From assembly GCA_945902745.1 (NCBI GenBank), contig CAMDNE010000006.1, positions 109,488 to 173,487 of the forward strand: a stretch of DNA of 64,000 nt. Reading direction: 5' to 3'. The stretch is from Chitinophaga pinensis. Its GTDB lineage: Bacteria > Bacteroidota > Bacteroidia > Flavobacteriales_D > Crocinitomicaceae. Numbering within the stretch: the first letter of the stretch is position 1; each line of letters begins with the position of its first letter. Below the pieces are notes generated by a model. It searched no databases and had not been told where the DNA came from. It saw only the letters and a list, made by a program, of their open reading frames with translations. Shown piece after piece: positions 1-9,755 of this stretch. Made by a program: the position numbers and the translations under genes.

Positions 1-1753
1 CTTTTTCTAAAACAAAGGTATAACTCCCTTGATCATTTAATTTCTTATCTCCAAGGGGTCTTCTGTAATCCCCTGTTTCTAAAGTAGAATATGAAATTAC
101 ATCACCCGAAATATTATCAGTAACGGTCAACTTAACACCTTCTAAAGGTAAACCTGTTTTTCTATCAGTAACCAAAGCATATAAGGACAATCCTGGATCT
201 TTTTCTAAGTCCAAGTTTTTATTAATCACTTCAATATTTGGATCCAAATCTTTTGTTGAAAAGGCACCTTGATTGTCAAAATATTCTTCTTTAGAAGCGC
301 TTAACTTATAATCTAATTCTGGCTCCAAATCAAAAGAATACACTCCGTTGATATCTGCAATTGTAGTTTGAATAATAGCTCCATTAACATCTAAAAGATT
401 GACTGTCGCACCAGATAAAATTAGTTTTGTTTTCAAATCAACAATAATCCCTTGAACACTTAATAACGTCTTAAATGGTTTCAAAAGGTTGTAAGAATAA
501 ATATCATCATCACCCTTTCCTCCTTCACGATTTGAAGAGAAATAACCAGTTTTATTATCCAAATTCATTGTAAAAGCGAAATCATCATTTTGACCATTAA
601 CTGGTTTTCCAACATTCAACATTTTACCAAATTCATTGTTTTTTGTCGGCAACATTACAAAAACATCAAGTCCCCCAAGTCCTACATGACCATTAGAAGA
701 AAAGAATAAGTTACCATCAGAACTAATCCATGGAAACATTTCTTGACCTTCAGTATTTATTTCTTTACCCAAATTAACAGGTTTACCATAAGTCATATCA
801 GTATTCAAGTCGACTTTATAAATATCTGCCCCACCAAAACCTCCTGGCATATCAGATGCAAAATATAACGTTTTACCATCTGAACTCAACGAAGGATGTC
901 CAACAGAATAATCTTTCGAGTTAAAATTCAACACTTCTTCATTGATCCATTTTCCTTTACTGTCGATGGTTGAACGGAATAATTTTAAGTTTTGAATTCC
1001 TTTTTGATCTTTTCGCTTTTTTCCTTTTGAGATGTTATTTCTTGTAAAGAAAACCGTTTTTCCGTCAGCCGTAAAACACAAAGGACCCTCATGAAAACGC
1101 GTGTTTACTTTTTTTGTTATCAGTTGAGCATTTTTCATTTGATTATCTGCTTCTACCGATGCTTGATATAAATCTAAAAAACGTTTACTGTTCCAAGACC
1201 ATTCATTTTGTACAGCAATTCTTTTTCTTCGTGATGAAACAAAATAAGATGATTTCCCATCTGATGATGGGTAACCTCCAAAATCTGCTGATGGGGTGTT
1301 AATATTCAAATTATTAATCGTAAAACGAATTCCTTGTTTTTCAATCTGATCTACATAACTTGTATTCTCAATGTAAGAAATCCCTCTTAAATCTGCTTGT
1401 GAATTAGCATGAAATTTTTGCATCCATATATCACTTTCAGTATAATTGCCATTTTGCTTTAAGGCTTGAGAATAATAAAAGTAATTTTCTTTACTCGCTT
1501 CGGTACTATTTATCATTTGAGAAAAATACTTTTCAGCATTTTTCATGTCTCCCATATTATAATAGCTAGTAGCAAGTTTAGATTTCATTGATGGACTGTC
1601 TACCTCCGAACCAATAAGCTCAAGATATAATCCTGCAGCGTAAGAATAGGATAGTTTTTCATAGTAATTATCTGCTTTTTTTAATTTACCTGATTGAGCA
1701 AAAATATTCAGTGTAAAAATTGTAATTCCTAATATTAATAATAGTGCTTTCAT
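1..1753 (-). CDS. OmpA-family (PorE-like) cell-envelope protein, 3' end cut by window edge
   Basis: About 584 residues are visible without a stop; the 3' end lies beyond base 1. The start ATG (1751-1753) is followed by a signal peptide ending LNIFAQS. Residues about 25-120 are TPR-like (for example KLATSYYNMGDMKNAEKYF). About 150-420 carry PD40/WD40-like propeller repeats such as SSDGKTLYFASDMPGGFGGADIY. About 435-500 form a carboxypeptidase-regulatory-like domain. In this family an OmpA peptidoglycan-binding domain follows; it would lie outside the window. Such proteins anchor type IX secretion or gliding components to peptidoglycan. It is the last visible gene of a four-gene minus-strand set, 20 bp after the PorP/SprF gene, an arrangement typical of Bacteroidota. 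Architecture is seen; the anchoring role is inferred from the family. Confidence 0.88.
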   Translation of the reverse strand, partial: MKALLLILGITIFTLNIFAQSGKLKKADNYYEKLSYSYAAGLYLELIGSEVDSPSMKSKLATSYYNMGDMKNAEKYFSQMINSTEASKENYFYYSQALKQNGNYTESDIWMQKFHANSQADLRGISYIENTSYVDQIEKQGIRFTINNLNINTPSADFGGYPSSDGKSSYFVSSRRKRIAVQNEWSWNSKRFLDLYQASVEADNQMKNAQLITKKVNTRFHEGPLCFTADGKTVFFTRNNISKGKKRKDQKGIQNLKLFRSTIDSKGKWINEEVLNFNSKDYSVGHPSLSSDGKTLYFASDMPGGFGGADIYKVDLNTDMTYGKPVNLGKEINTEGQEMFPWISSDGNLFFSSNGHVGLGGLDVFVMLPTKNNEFGKMLNVGKPVNGQNDDFAFTMNLDNKTGYFSSNREGGKGDDDIYSYNLLKPFKTLLSVQGIIVDLKTKLILSGATVNLLDVNGAIIQTTIADINGVYSFDLEPELDYKLSASKEEYFDNQGAFSTKDLDPNIEVINKNLDLEKDPGLSLYALVTDRKTGLPLEGVKLTVTDNISGDVISYSTLETGDYRRPLGDKKLNDQGSYTFVLEK

Positions 1754-1773
1754 TTTAATTTGATTGTTTTATC

Positions 1774-2694
1774 TTAGAAATATCTTGGTGAACGAATACC
1801 TTGTTTTTTAAATATGAAATCATAAGAAGCCATCAATTCAAAGGTTCCTGAATTATAGTTTCGAATTGCTTGAGTTCCAAAATCTGTTGCAAGGCCAAGT
1901 TTAAATTGAGGTGTAATTTGATATTGTACAAAAGCCCCAAAAGCAGCATTCAAACGATACATTGTTCCAATCCAAAAGCGTTCTCTATAAATTGCAGCAA
2001 TACTTGCGTCTATACTTAATGGTGCGCCTTGTGTAATTTTAATCTGAGCAGTTGGACGCAATTTCCAGTAATCATTTAAAGTAAATACACCTCCAACAAT
2101 CCCGAAATAGTGTCTCTTCTCTATATTTGTTGAACTCACTCCATCATAACTGTTTTCCAATATTTTTGGTGTACTCACCCCAATAAAAAATTTTGGTGTA
2201 TGGTAATAAACTCCTACACCAAAATTTGGGTTTATATGATTTCTAACATTTTGCAATAATTTTGGGTCACCAATTTCAGTGGTTTCAAGGGTTGAAGTTC
2301 CAACATTGATGAGATTCATCCCTGCTTTTAATCCAAATGAAAGTTTTCTGTTTTTGTTTTTAAACTTCAATGTGTAAGAAAAATCACCATAAAACATCGT
2401 TTGCTTAACTGGTCCAGCTTCGTCATTTACCATTGTAAAACCAAGTCCAACTGACTCATAACTCAAAGGTGAATGAACACTTAAGGTAGTTGATCGAGGA
2501 CGACCATCAAAACCAACCCATTGTTCACGGTGAATTCCTGTTACATTCAATAAACCTTTGCTCCCTGCATATGCTGGATTCACAAAAAGAGTGTTGTCGA
2601 AATATTGTGTAAAGTGTGGGTCTTGTTGCCCAAACACTGTCATTGAGCTTATGCTCAAAAACATTAACGTTAGAATGTGAAATAAATTTTTCAT
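1774..2694 (-). CDS. PorP/SprF family type IX secretion system outer-membrane protein
   Basis: 306 residues, the usual length for the family. A signal peptide (about 1-22, ending SMTVFGQ) is followed by the family signature QQDPHFTQYF...NPAYAG. The rest alternates short amphipathic strands and ends in an aromatic residue (PRYF), as expected for a beta-barrel of the outer membrane. PorP/SprF proteins work with a specific adhesin that bears a type B C-terminal signal. Here that partner is very likely the giant protein encoded 49 bp upstream. This is one of many paralogues normally found in a genome, so it need not be the SprF of the SprB gliding adhesin itself. Confidence 0.93.
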   Translation of the reverse strand: MKNLFHILTLMFLSISSMTVFGQQDPHFTQYFDNTLFVNPAYAGSKGLLNVTGIHREQWVGFDGRPRSTTLSVHSPLSYESVGLGFTMVNDEAGPVKQTMFYGDFSYTLKFKNKNRKLSFGLKAGMNLINVGTSTLETTEIGDPKLLQNVRNHINPNFGVGVYYHTPKFFIGVSTPKILENSYDGVSSTNIEKRHYFGIVGGVFTLNDYWKLRPTAQIKITQGAPLSIDASIAAIYRERFWIGTMYRLNAAFGAFVQYQITPQFKLGLATDFGTQAIRNYNSGTFELMASYDFIFKKQGIRSPRYF

Positions 2695-2743
2695 ATTTTT
2701 TTGTATTTATTCCCCTTCTCTAAAAAAGAAGGGGAATTTATTT

Positions 2744-5700
2744 TTATCGTTGTATATATACGTAACCTTTAATTACTCCATATTTGTCTACACCTGTATC
2801 AAATACATAGTAATAAGTTCCTGTTGGTAGGACATCTCCGTCAACTGTTAATGTAACATTTGTTGTACCATTCCAATCATTTTGATATTTACTAACTGAA
2901 TAGACAACACTGCCCCATCTGTTGAAGATTATTATAGTATTATCTGGAATTAGTTCAATTCCTTCAATAACAAAGAATTCATTAATACCATCACCGTCCG
3001 GTGTAAATGCTTCTGGAACATTAATATCACAAAGATTTGGACTACAAGGATTGAAAGGATCACTTCCATTCATAACTTCCTCTCCATTTGGAATTCCATC
3101 TCCATCACAATCGGCTGCTAACCATGCTGCACTTGCATTAGCGAAAACTTGATCTGCTATATTCAAATCACATGGATCTGATGGATTCGTCCCATTTGGA
3201 CCAGGAGAACCATCGCCATCAGGATCAACTTCGTCTCCATTGTCAACTCCATCACCATCGCAATCTGCTGCTAACCATGCTGCACTTACATTTGCAAAGA
3301 TTTGATCTATTGAATTATAATCACAAGAATCAGCTGGGTTTGTTCCATTTGGACCAGGTGTCCCATCGCCGTCTGGATCAACTTCGTCTCCATTTGTAAC
3401 TCCATCTCCATCACAATCTGCTGCTAACCATGCTGCACTTGCATTTGCAAAGATTTGATCTATTGAATTATACTCACAAGAATCAGCTGGGTTTGTTCCA
3501 TTTGGACCAGGTGTCCCATCGCCGTCTGGATCAACTTCATCTCCATTGTCAACACCATCACCATCGCAATCTGCTGCTAACCATGCTAGATTGGCATTAG
3601 CGAAAACTTGATCTGCTATATTCAAATCACAAGGATCTGATGGATTTGTCCCATTTGGACCTGGAGTGCCATCGCCATCAGGATCAACTTCGTCTCCATT
3701 TGTAACTCCATCTCCATCGCAGTCTGCTGTCAACCATGCTGGCGTTACATTTGCAAAAAATTGAGTTGTATAATCGCACGGATTTGTTGGGTTACTTCCA
3801 TTTGGTCCAGGTGTACCATCACCATCAGGATCAACTTCATCTCCATTTTCCTCTCCATCTCCGTCACAATCTAACACCAACCAAGCAGCATTTACAATTG
3901 CAAAATTTTGATCCGTGATGTTTAAATCACAAGGATTTGAAGGGTCGGTACCATTAGGCCCTGGTGTGCCATCTCCATCTGGATCAACCTCATCTCCATT
4001 TGTAACTCCATCTCCATCACAATCTGCTAACAACCATGCTGCACTTACATTTGCAAAGTTTTGATCTAAACTATTAAAATCACACGAATCAGATGGATTT
4101 GTTCCATTTGGACCTTCCAAGCCATCACCATCCGGATCTACTTCGTCACCATTGTTAACGCCATCACCATCACAATCTCCTACCAACCATACTGGTGATG
4201 CATTTACAAATATTTGATTTGTATAATCACATGGATTGGTTGGATTACTGCCGTTTGGACCAGGGGTGCCATCACCATCAGGATCAACTTCATCTCCATT
4301 ATCCTCGCCATCACCATCGCAATCTGCTGTTAACCATGCTAATGTTACTGAAGCGAAAATTTGAGAAGCTGCATCATAATCACATGGGTCCACAGGATTT
4401 GTACCGTTAGGTCCAGGAGTTCCATCGCCGTCAGGATCAACTTCTTCTTCATTCGATACTCCATCACCATCGCAATCTGCTGCTAACCAAGCTGCGCTTG
4501 TACTTGCAAATACTTGATCTGCTATGTTTAAATCACATGGATCGTTAGGATTTGTTCCATTTGGACCAGGAATACCGTCACCATCTGGATCAACTTCATC
4601 ACCATTAGTAACACCATCACCGTCACAGTCTGCTGTTAAAGTTAAAATACTACAAGGAAGAACATTAATAAACAATGTATCATTTACACAAATAACAGGT
4701 AAAGGAGTACCATCATCACAAATTTGTATAATTATCGTATCTAAACCTGTAAATCCAGTGGTTGGTGTATACGTATAAGTTCCATTAGAATTGATTACAA
4801 TAGTTCCATTACTTGGTCCTGAAATTGGAGCAGTAGTAACAACTAAATTGCCGTCAACATCAAAATCACCACTATCTGTTAAATCTCCTCCAACAGTTGG
4901 ATTATCCTCCGTTGTTGTATTGACGTCATTGTCAACTACAGGAGAATCATTAACTGGGGTCACGGTTATAAATAAAGTATCATTTACACAAATTGCTGGT
5001 AAAGGAAGTCCTTGGTCGCAAACGGAAATAACAATTGTGTCTGTACCATTGAAATTTGAATTCGGCGTATAAACATACGTCCCATCTGTATTGATAACAA
5101 TCGTTCCATTGTTTGGTCCGTCAACAGGTGTAGTAGTTACAACTAAAAGTGTTCCATCTGGATCGATATCTCCAACATCTGTTAAATCTCCTCCAACTGT
5201 TGGTGTATCTTCTGTTGTTGTATTAACATCATTGTCAACTAAAGGAGAATCATTAACTGGGGTTACCGTTATAAATAACGTATCGTTTACGCAAATCCCT
5301 GGCAATGGCAGACCTTGATCACATACTGAAACAACAATAGTGTCAATTCCATTAAAGTTTGGATTAGGTGTATAAACATAAGTACCATCTGTATTGATTA
5401 CTATAGTTCCATTGTTTGGTCCATCAACAGGTGTAGTAGTTACAACTAAAAGTGTTCCATCTGGATCGATATCTCCAACATCTGTTAAATCTCCTCCAAC
5501 TGTTGGTGTATCTTCTGTTGTTGTATTAACATCATTGTCAACTATTGGTGAATCATTAATTGGTGCTACTGTAATTGTAAGATTTGCTTGATTGGAAGTT
5601 GCACCTGAATTATCTTGAATAGTATAAGTGATTGTTGCTATTCCGTTATAATTAAGAATTGGATTAAAAGTCACATCACCAGTTGAAGTATTCACGGTCC

Positions 5701-8200
5701 ATAAACCTTGGGCATTAGTAAAACTTGTTTGCTGGCCAGCAGTAGAAGGGTCTAAATCTATGGTTCCAACAATTACAGTTCCATCTAAATCTAAATCATT
5801 TATTTGAATTGTTGGTAAAACAACAGTAACATCTTCATTTGTTGAAATTGAATTATCAATTGCAATTGGAGGATTGTTAACATCTAATATAGTTACAGTT
5901 GCGGTTTGTGTTCCAGACTCAGTAGCGCCATTTCCTCCTGTAACGGATGTAATATCTGCAATAACGGTTTCTGATCCTTCAAAAATAACATCATCTGTTG
6001 GGTCGATAGTTACTGTGCCTGTAAGCGAACCAGCTGGAATAATGATTGTAACTGAACTTGCTACATAATCTCCTGCAGCTGTAGTTCCTGTATACGTTAA
6101 TGTAACAGTTGTTGCAGTTGATGCTGCAACAGATAAAGTTGCAGTTAAGGTAGCAACACCAGCTGCATTTTCGGCAATTGAGGTTGTACCTGTTAAGGTA
6201 ACAGTTGGAGCAACTTCATTATCTGTAATAGTAACCGTTGCTGTTTGTGTTCCTGATTCTGTAACACCACTTGAGCTTGTTACAGAAGTGATATCAGCAA
6301 TTACCGTTTCTGAACCTTCAAAAATAATATCATCTGTTGGATCGATAGTTACTGTGCCTGTAAGCGAACCAGCTGGAATAATGATTGTAACTGAACTTGC
6401 AACATAATCTCCACCTGTTGCTGTTCCGGTATATGTTAATGTAACCGTAGTTGCTGAAGGTGAAACAGCCGATAATGTTGCTGTTAAAGTAGTAGTTCCT
6501 ACTGCATTTTCTGCAATTGTTGTTGTACCTGTTAATGTCACGGTTGGTAAAATACAATCTTCCGTAAGTAAAGTTGTTGTAGCTACTTTAGCAATTGGAC
6601 AACCAGGAACTGTTATCGAATATTGAACAACAACAGTTGTATTACCAGTTCCATTAAATGTGATAACAGTACCAGCTAAAGTAGCAGGCCCAGACAATAT
6701 GGATAAAGTTCCTCCCACAGGCGAAGGCAAAAGATCCGTTGATGTTCCATTACAATATAATCCACCTGGACTTAAAGTTGGCGTTCCAGAAACCTCAACA
6801 GTTGCTGTAGTTGCTCCACAGATATATACAATTGCTGTAGCAAAGGTATAAGTTGGTTCAAAAAAATCGGTTGTTGTTCCATCGCCCATACTTCCTCCAA
6901 TTCTATGTCCTACATAACCGAAGAAATCTTCGCATTTTTTCGCTAGCATAGAAGTATGCCCTCCTGTTTCAACAGCCAAAACTTTATCAGTAATCAAGAT
7001 TCCATTAGGTATTCCTGGATTAAAATTTCCTGTACCACCTCGTCCTAACATTTGTCCAGCAGCACTGCCCCAGTTATAATTAGTTGAATCAGTAGTTATT
7101 ATATTTACAGAAGGTGTATTTCTATCATGCTCTTGGGGAGAAATCCAATGTATGTTATTCATGATAGGTCCAACTGTAGAAGTGAACCTTGGTTGCACCC
7201 AAACTCTTCTTTCAGTTGTTGTCCAATCGCCAAGTTGGTTTGAAGCATTATTACCTAAAGAATACATGTTACCATCTGCATTCAACACATAATAACTGGC
7301 AACATTTCCGGTATTATTCCGTGTTGCCCCAATCATTTTAATAGGATTTACACTTGGCAATGTCATTTGTGTAGCACGGTTAAGGCTAGCTTGTGCTGTT
7401 CCGTTTGCAAGGTAAGTTTCAGTTCCCCAAGTCCATAAAGTTCCATCTGATTTCAACGCAAACAAGGTGTTTTTTTGACCTCTTAATTGAATAACATTAG
7501 ATAAAACTGGATTTCCACCCGTACTTTCAGTTACTTGATACCATTGAACAGCTGCTGCAGCACTCAAAACCCCAGTTAAACCGGTACCAGTATTTTCACC
7601 TTGTTGAGTTATAACCCAAACATTTCCTGTACATGTTACTATCCCTAATGTTTGATTTGTAGAAAACATCATTTTAACATCTGTAGGAGTTACTCCAGCA
7701 GGTAAACCTTGCGTATTTCCATTTATAGTTAACTTTTGAAATGCAGTTGATGCAGTAATATTTGCGTGTAACATCATTCCTTCAGTTGACCAAGCATACA
7801 AACCGTCAGTTGCTAAAACTATGCCTTGCGCTGTCGACCCAAGTGAACCTAAATGCGCTTTTAACACGTTTCCTGTTAGGGCAGGGAAATTTGTGCTATT
7901 TATAATCATAGGTGACAAAACATCGGCAAGACCATCATTCCCCATGTCTTGTCCCCATGTTTTATAATTTCCTGAAGACGTTCGAACCACAGTACAGTGA
8001 TATGCAGATAGGAAATTATCATATTCCAAGGTAGTTGCATTTGTATTTGAACCCATACCAAAGTTCAGGTAATCAGTTGAAGAACAGGTTGGTAAAAACC
8101 CACATTGAGCATCCAAAGAATTGGAATAGAACAACGAACCAGTAAGAAATATCAGACATACTGATAACCCTTTTTTGAATGTTGATTTGTAAAATATCAT
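2744..8200 (-). CDS. Giant multidomain surface adhesin with type B (gliding-motility) C-terminal domain
   Basis: 1818 residues with an N-terminal signal (about 1-31). In order: an RCC1-like propeller region (about 40-450, strands such as LKSDGTLWTWG); an Ig-like stretch; two Calx-beta domains (about 550-770, IAENAVGTTTLTATLS); one cadherin-like domain (about 775-865); three roughly 100-residue repeats starting DNDVNTTTEDTPTVGG (about 870-1170); eleven calcium-binding thrombospondin type 3 units (about 1190-1725, DCDGDGVTNGDEVDPDGDG); and a CHU_C sorting domain (about 1728-1818, PEAFTPDGDGINEFF to the end). Type B domains direct export by the type IX system and attachment to the cell surface. 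PorP/SprF follows directly. The Asp-rich repeats should bind many calcium ions and stiffen the stalk. The ligand is unknown. Confidence 0.93.
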   Translation of the reverse strand: MIFYKSTFKKGLSVCLIFLTGSLFYSNSLDAQCGFLPTCSSTDYLNFGMGSNTNATTLEYDNFLSAYHCTVVRTSSGNYKTWGQDMGNDGLADVLSPMIINSTNFPALTGNVLKAHLGSLGSTAQGIVLATDGLYAWSTEGMMLHANITASTAFQKLTINGNTQGLPAGVTPTDVKMMFSTNQTLGIVTCTGNVWVITQQGENTGTGLTGVLSAAAAVQWYQVTESTGGNPVLSNVIQLRGQKNTLFALKSDGTLWTWGTETYLANGTAQASLNRATQMTLPSVNPIKMIGATRNNTGNVASYYVLNADGNMYSLGNNASNQLGDWTTTERRVWVQPRFTSTVGPIMNNIHWISPQEHDRNTPSVNIITTDSTNYNWGSAAGQMLGRGGTGNFNPGIPNGILITDKVLAVETGGHTSMLAKKCEDFFGYVGHRIGGSMGDGTTTDFFEPTYTFATAIVYICGATTATVEVSGTPTLSPGGLYCNGTSTDLLPSPVGGTLSILSGPATLAGTVITFNGTGNTTVVVQYSITVPGCPIAKVATTTLLTEDCILPTVTLTGTTTIAENAVGTTTLTATLSAVSPSATTVTLTYTGTATGGDYVASSVTIIIPAGSLTGTVTIDPTDDIIFEGSETVIADITSVTSSSGVTESGTQTATVTITDNEVAPTVTLTGTTSIAENAAGVATLTATLSVAASTATTVTLTYTGTTAAGDYVASSVTIIIPAGSLTGTVTIDPTDDVIFEGSETVIADITSVTGGNGATESGTQTATVTILDVNNPPIAIDNSISTNEDVTVVLPTIQINDLDLDGTVIVGTIDLDPSTAGQQTSFTNAQGLWTVNTSTGDVTFNPILNYNGIATITYTIQDNSGATSNQANLTITVAPINDSPIVDNDVNTTTEDTPTVGGDLTDVGDIDPDGTLLVVTTTPVDGPNNGTIVINTDGTYVYTPNPNFNGIDTIVVSVCDQGLPLPGICVNDTLFITVTPVNDSPLVDNDVNTTTEDTPTVGGDLTDVGDIDPDGTLLVVTTTPVDGPNNGTIVINTDGTYVYTPNSNFNGTDTIVISVCDQGLPLPAICVNDTLFITVTPVNDSPVVDNDVNTTTEDNPTVGGDLTDSGDFDVDGNLVVTTAPISGPSNGTIVINSNGTYTYTPTTGFTGLDTIIIQICDDGTPLPVICVNDTLFINVLPCSILTLTADCDGDGVTNGDEVDPDGDGIPGPNGTNPNDPCDLNIADQVFASTSAAWLAADCDGDGVSNEEEVDPDGDGTPGPNGTNPVDPCDYDAASQIFASVTLAWLTADCDGDGEDNGDEVDPDGDGTPGPNGSNPTNPCDYTNQIFVNASPVWLVGDCDGDGVNNGDEVDPDGDGLEGPNGTNPSDSCDFNSLDQNFANVSAAWLLADCDGDGVTNGDEVDPDGDGTPGPNGTDPSNPCDLNITDQNFAIVNAAWLVLDCDGDGEENGDEVDPDGDGTPGPNGSNPTNPCDYTTQFFANVTPAWLTADCDGDGVTNGDEVDPDGDGTPGPNGTNPSDPCDLNIADQVFANANLAWLAADCDGDGVDNGDEVDPDGDGTPGPNGTNPADSCEYNSIDQIFANASAAWLAADCDGDGVTNGDEVDPDGDGTPGPNGTNPADSCDYNSIDQIFANVSAAWLAADCDGDGVDNGDEVDPDGDGSPGPNGTNPSDPCDLNIADQVFANASAAWLAADCDGDGIPNGEEVMNGSDPFNPCSPNLCDINVPEAFTPDGDGINEFFVIEGIELIPDNTIIIFNRWGSVVYSVSKYQNDWNGTTNVTLTVDGDVLPTGTYYYVFDTGVDKYGVIKGYVYIQR
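3020..4640 (-). repeat. Tandem thrombospondin type 3 coding repeats
   Basis: Ten full units of about 49-51 codons plus a shorter last one lie inside the adhesin gene. Each encodes a DCDGDG core, then DEVDPDGDG, PGPNGTNP and PCD. Units starting CDLNIADQ, CDYTNQ and CEYNSIDQ recur non-adjacently, suggesting several rounds of duplication. Copy number is expected to vary between strains, and short-read assemblies may collapse here. Confidence 0.9.
5091..5543 (-). repeat. Near-identical 150-bp duplication inside the adhesin gene
   Basis: Bases 5091-5240 and 5394-5543 differ at only a few positions, at a spacing of 303 bp, which is one 101-codon adhesin domain. A third, more diverged copy begins near 4791. 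The level of identity points to a recent tandem duplication or gene conversion. Confidence 0.85.
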
Positions 8201-8206
8201 TAGTAA

Positions 8207-8896
8207 TTATTTTATTAGAGTAGGAAATGAATAACTTTGGATAGCACCTGTCAAATCATAAAAATCAAACATGATGTATGTATTCTTTGAGGCAGAACCT
8301 TTAAGGGAATATGTTAATTGGTTTAATCCTGGCGATAAAGTTGTTTTTTCATTCTTCAAAACACCTTGAATAGTTGTGTTAACTCCTGCACTCATCATTT
8401 TTAAAGATGGTAATTCAATTGTATTACCCGAATAACTTGAATATTCAACTGGCACAACCAAAGTTGCTCCGGTCATATCCTTTCCGCCTACTATATCCGT
8501 TGAAAAAGAAAGTTTTTCAAAATCAAATACGATTCGGTGAGGTGAAACCACAAGTTTAATTGTTTCAGGAATACTTGGATGAAAACATTCACCAACATGA
8601 CTTGAATGAATTGACTCATCAAAGTGCATTGATAAATGATATTCGCCTGGAAAATCAAATTTTATACTGCTCAATGTATTTCCATTTACTGATTTAAATA
8701 GAATTGAATCAGCTGAATTTGTTATTGTCCAAATAGTTTGATTAATAAACTCTTTTTTCAATAGATTTTCAGGAAGTGTTTCTCCAAAACCTATTTGGTA
8801 TAAAGTTTCAGATGAGTTATTTTCTGACTCAATTGTTTGAGCTGAAAGCTGGGTGAATGATACTAGTAATAGTATCCCTAAATTTAAATACTTCAT
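8207..8896 (-). CDS. Secreted protein of unknown function, first gene of the type IX adhesin locus
   Basis: 229 residues. Residues 1-19 form a signal peptide ending QLSAQ. The body is rich in predicted beta strands (IKFDFPGEYHLSMHF, HRIVFDFEKLSFSTDI, NQLTYSLKGSASKNTY). I recognise no family, catalytic motif or sorting domain. The stop codon is only 6 bp before the start of the 1818-residue adhesin, so the two are almost certainly cotranscribed. A periplasmic or surface accessory role in presenting the adhesin is possible but rests on context alone. Confidence 0.75.
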   Translation of the reverse strand: MKYLNLGILLLVSFTQLSAQTIESENNSSETLYQIGFGETLPENLLKKEFINQTIWTITNSADSILFKSVNGNTLSSIKFDFPGEYHLSMHFDESIHSSHVGECFHPSIPETIKLVVSPHRIVFDFEKLSFSTDIVGGKDMTGATLVVPVEYSSYSGNTIELPSLKMMSAGVNTTIQGVLKNEKTTLSPGLNQLTYSLKGSASKNTYIMFDFYDLTGAIQSYSFPTLIK

Positions 8897-9020
8897 ATAA
8901 TTAAGTCGTTCTAAAACAAATTATATAGAGTTTAGGAGTAGTGCAATGAAAACAAGAATTGTAAATTAGATAGCATTTAGTTTTATGTGGATTTCAAACT
9001 AATTCTAATAAAATTCGGGA

Positions 9021-9053
9021 CAAAAGTACACATTTTAATGTGTATATAACAAA
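9021..9053 (-). promoter_or_regulatory. Candidate promoter of the adhesin operon
   Basis: On the minus strand a TACTTTTG box (9021-9028) fits the Bacteroidota -7 consensus TAnnTTTG. A TTTG box (9050-9053) lies 21 bp upstream of it, inside the reported spacing range. It is about 125 bp before the ATG at 8896 and is the only good match I saw in this gap. Motif match only. Confidence 0.45.
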
Positions 9054-9169
9054 TTTTTGTATAAATCAAAGATGAAATAAACCCATAAAAATTAATTAAG
9101 AGCCTAAAAAATAGATGTTTTACAAACAAATTCAATTCTCAGAAGGATTTCTGAATAACGACTAGAATT

Positions 9170-9733
9170 CTATTTATTATTCCAATTCGTCATCGTCATT
9201 CCCAAGCCAATTGTCGTAAACCCTTTGATAAATTCTGTCGCAATTTTTATGCGTTCAGTTAGTGTTTCTTTCTCTTCGGTTGACCATTCACCCAAAACAT
9301 AATCCACTTGTTGACCTTTGTTGAACTCGCTTCCTACACCAAAACGCAAGCGCGCATATTCTTGCGAATTTAATGTTGCTTGAATATCTTTCAAACCGTT
9401 GTGGCCACCATCACTTCCCTTGCCTTTCATGCGCAATTTACCAAATGGCAAAGCCAAATCATCTGTTATAACCAAAATATTCTCTCTTGGAATTTTTTCA
9501 GCCTGCATCCAATAATTAACCGCCTTTCCTGAAAGATTCATGAAGGTTGTCGGTTTAATCAAAATGATGGTTCTTCCTTTAAATTTCACCTCAGCAACTT
9601 CCGCTTGTTTATTTAAAGCAAATTGTCCTTCACGCTCTTTAGCAAAGGCTTCAACTACTTTGAATCCTATGTTGTGACGCGTTTCGGCATATTTTAAACC
9701 AGGATTCCCAAGACCAATGATTAAGTACTTCAT
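9170..9733 (-). CDS. pth: Peptidyl-tRNA hydrolase
   Basis: 187 residues. The enzyme releases tRNA from prematurely dissociated peptidyl-tRNA. The N-terminus reads MKYLIIGLGNPGLKYAETRHNIGF, containing the conserved Asn and the catalytic His of the family. NLSGKAV, the DDLALPFGKLR stretch and GSDGGHNGLK follow. I chose the ATG at 9731-9733 because the family begins at MKYLIIGLGNPG. A start at 9790 would add 19 residues translated from heptamer repeats. A TAnnTTTG box sits just 4 bp before the chosen ATG, which supports it. Confidence 0.95.
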   Translation of the reverse strand: MKYLIIGLGNPGLKYAETRHNIGFKVVEAFAKEREGQFALNKQAEVAEVKFKGRTIILIKPTTFMNLSGKAVNYWMQAEKIPRENILVITDDLALPFGKLRMKGKGSDGGHNGLKDIQATLNSQEYARLRFGVGSEFNKGQQVDYVLGEWSTEEKETLTERIKIATEFIKGFTTIGLGMTMTNWNNK

Positions 9734-9737
9734 GATG

Positions 9738-9745
9738 CAAATATA
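9738..9745 (-). promoter_or_regulatory. -7 box 4 bp before the pth start (leaderless type)
   Basis: Minus-strand TATATTTG matches TAnnTTTG. With the usual few bases between this box and the transcription start, transcription would begin at or next to the ATG. The -33 region falls inside the heptamer repeats. No clear TTTG is seen there. Confidence 0.5.
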
Positions 9746-9755
9746 ATTAGAAGGT

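Noticed and set aside
3020..4640. Regularly spaced repeats that might be a CRISPR array
   Set aside because: The period is 147-153 bp, the repeats are in frame and encode thrombospondin type 3 units of the adhesin.
2922..6851. Plus-strand open frames opposite the adhesin
   Set aside because: They mirror the repeated coding sequence on the other strand and resemble no protein.
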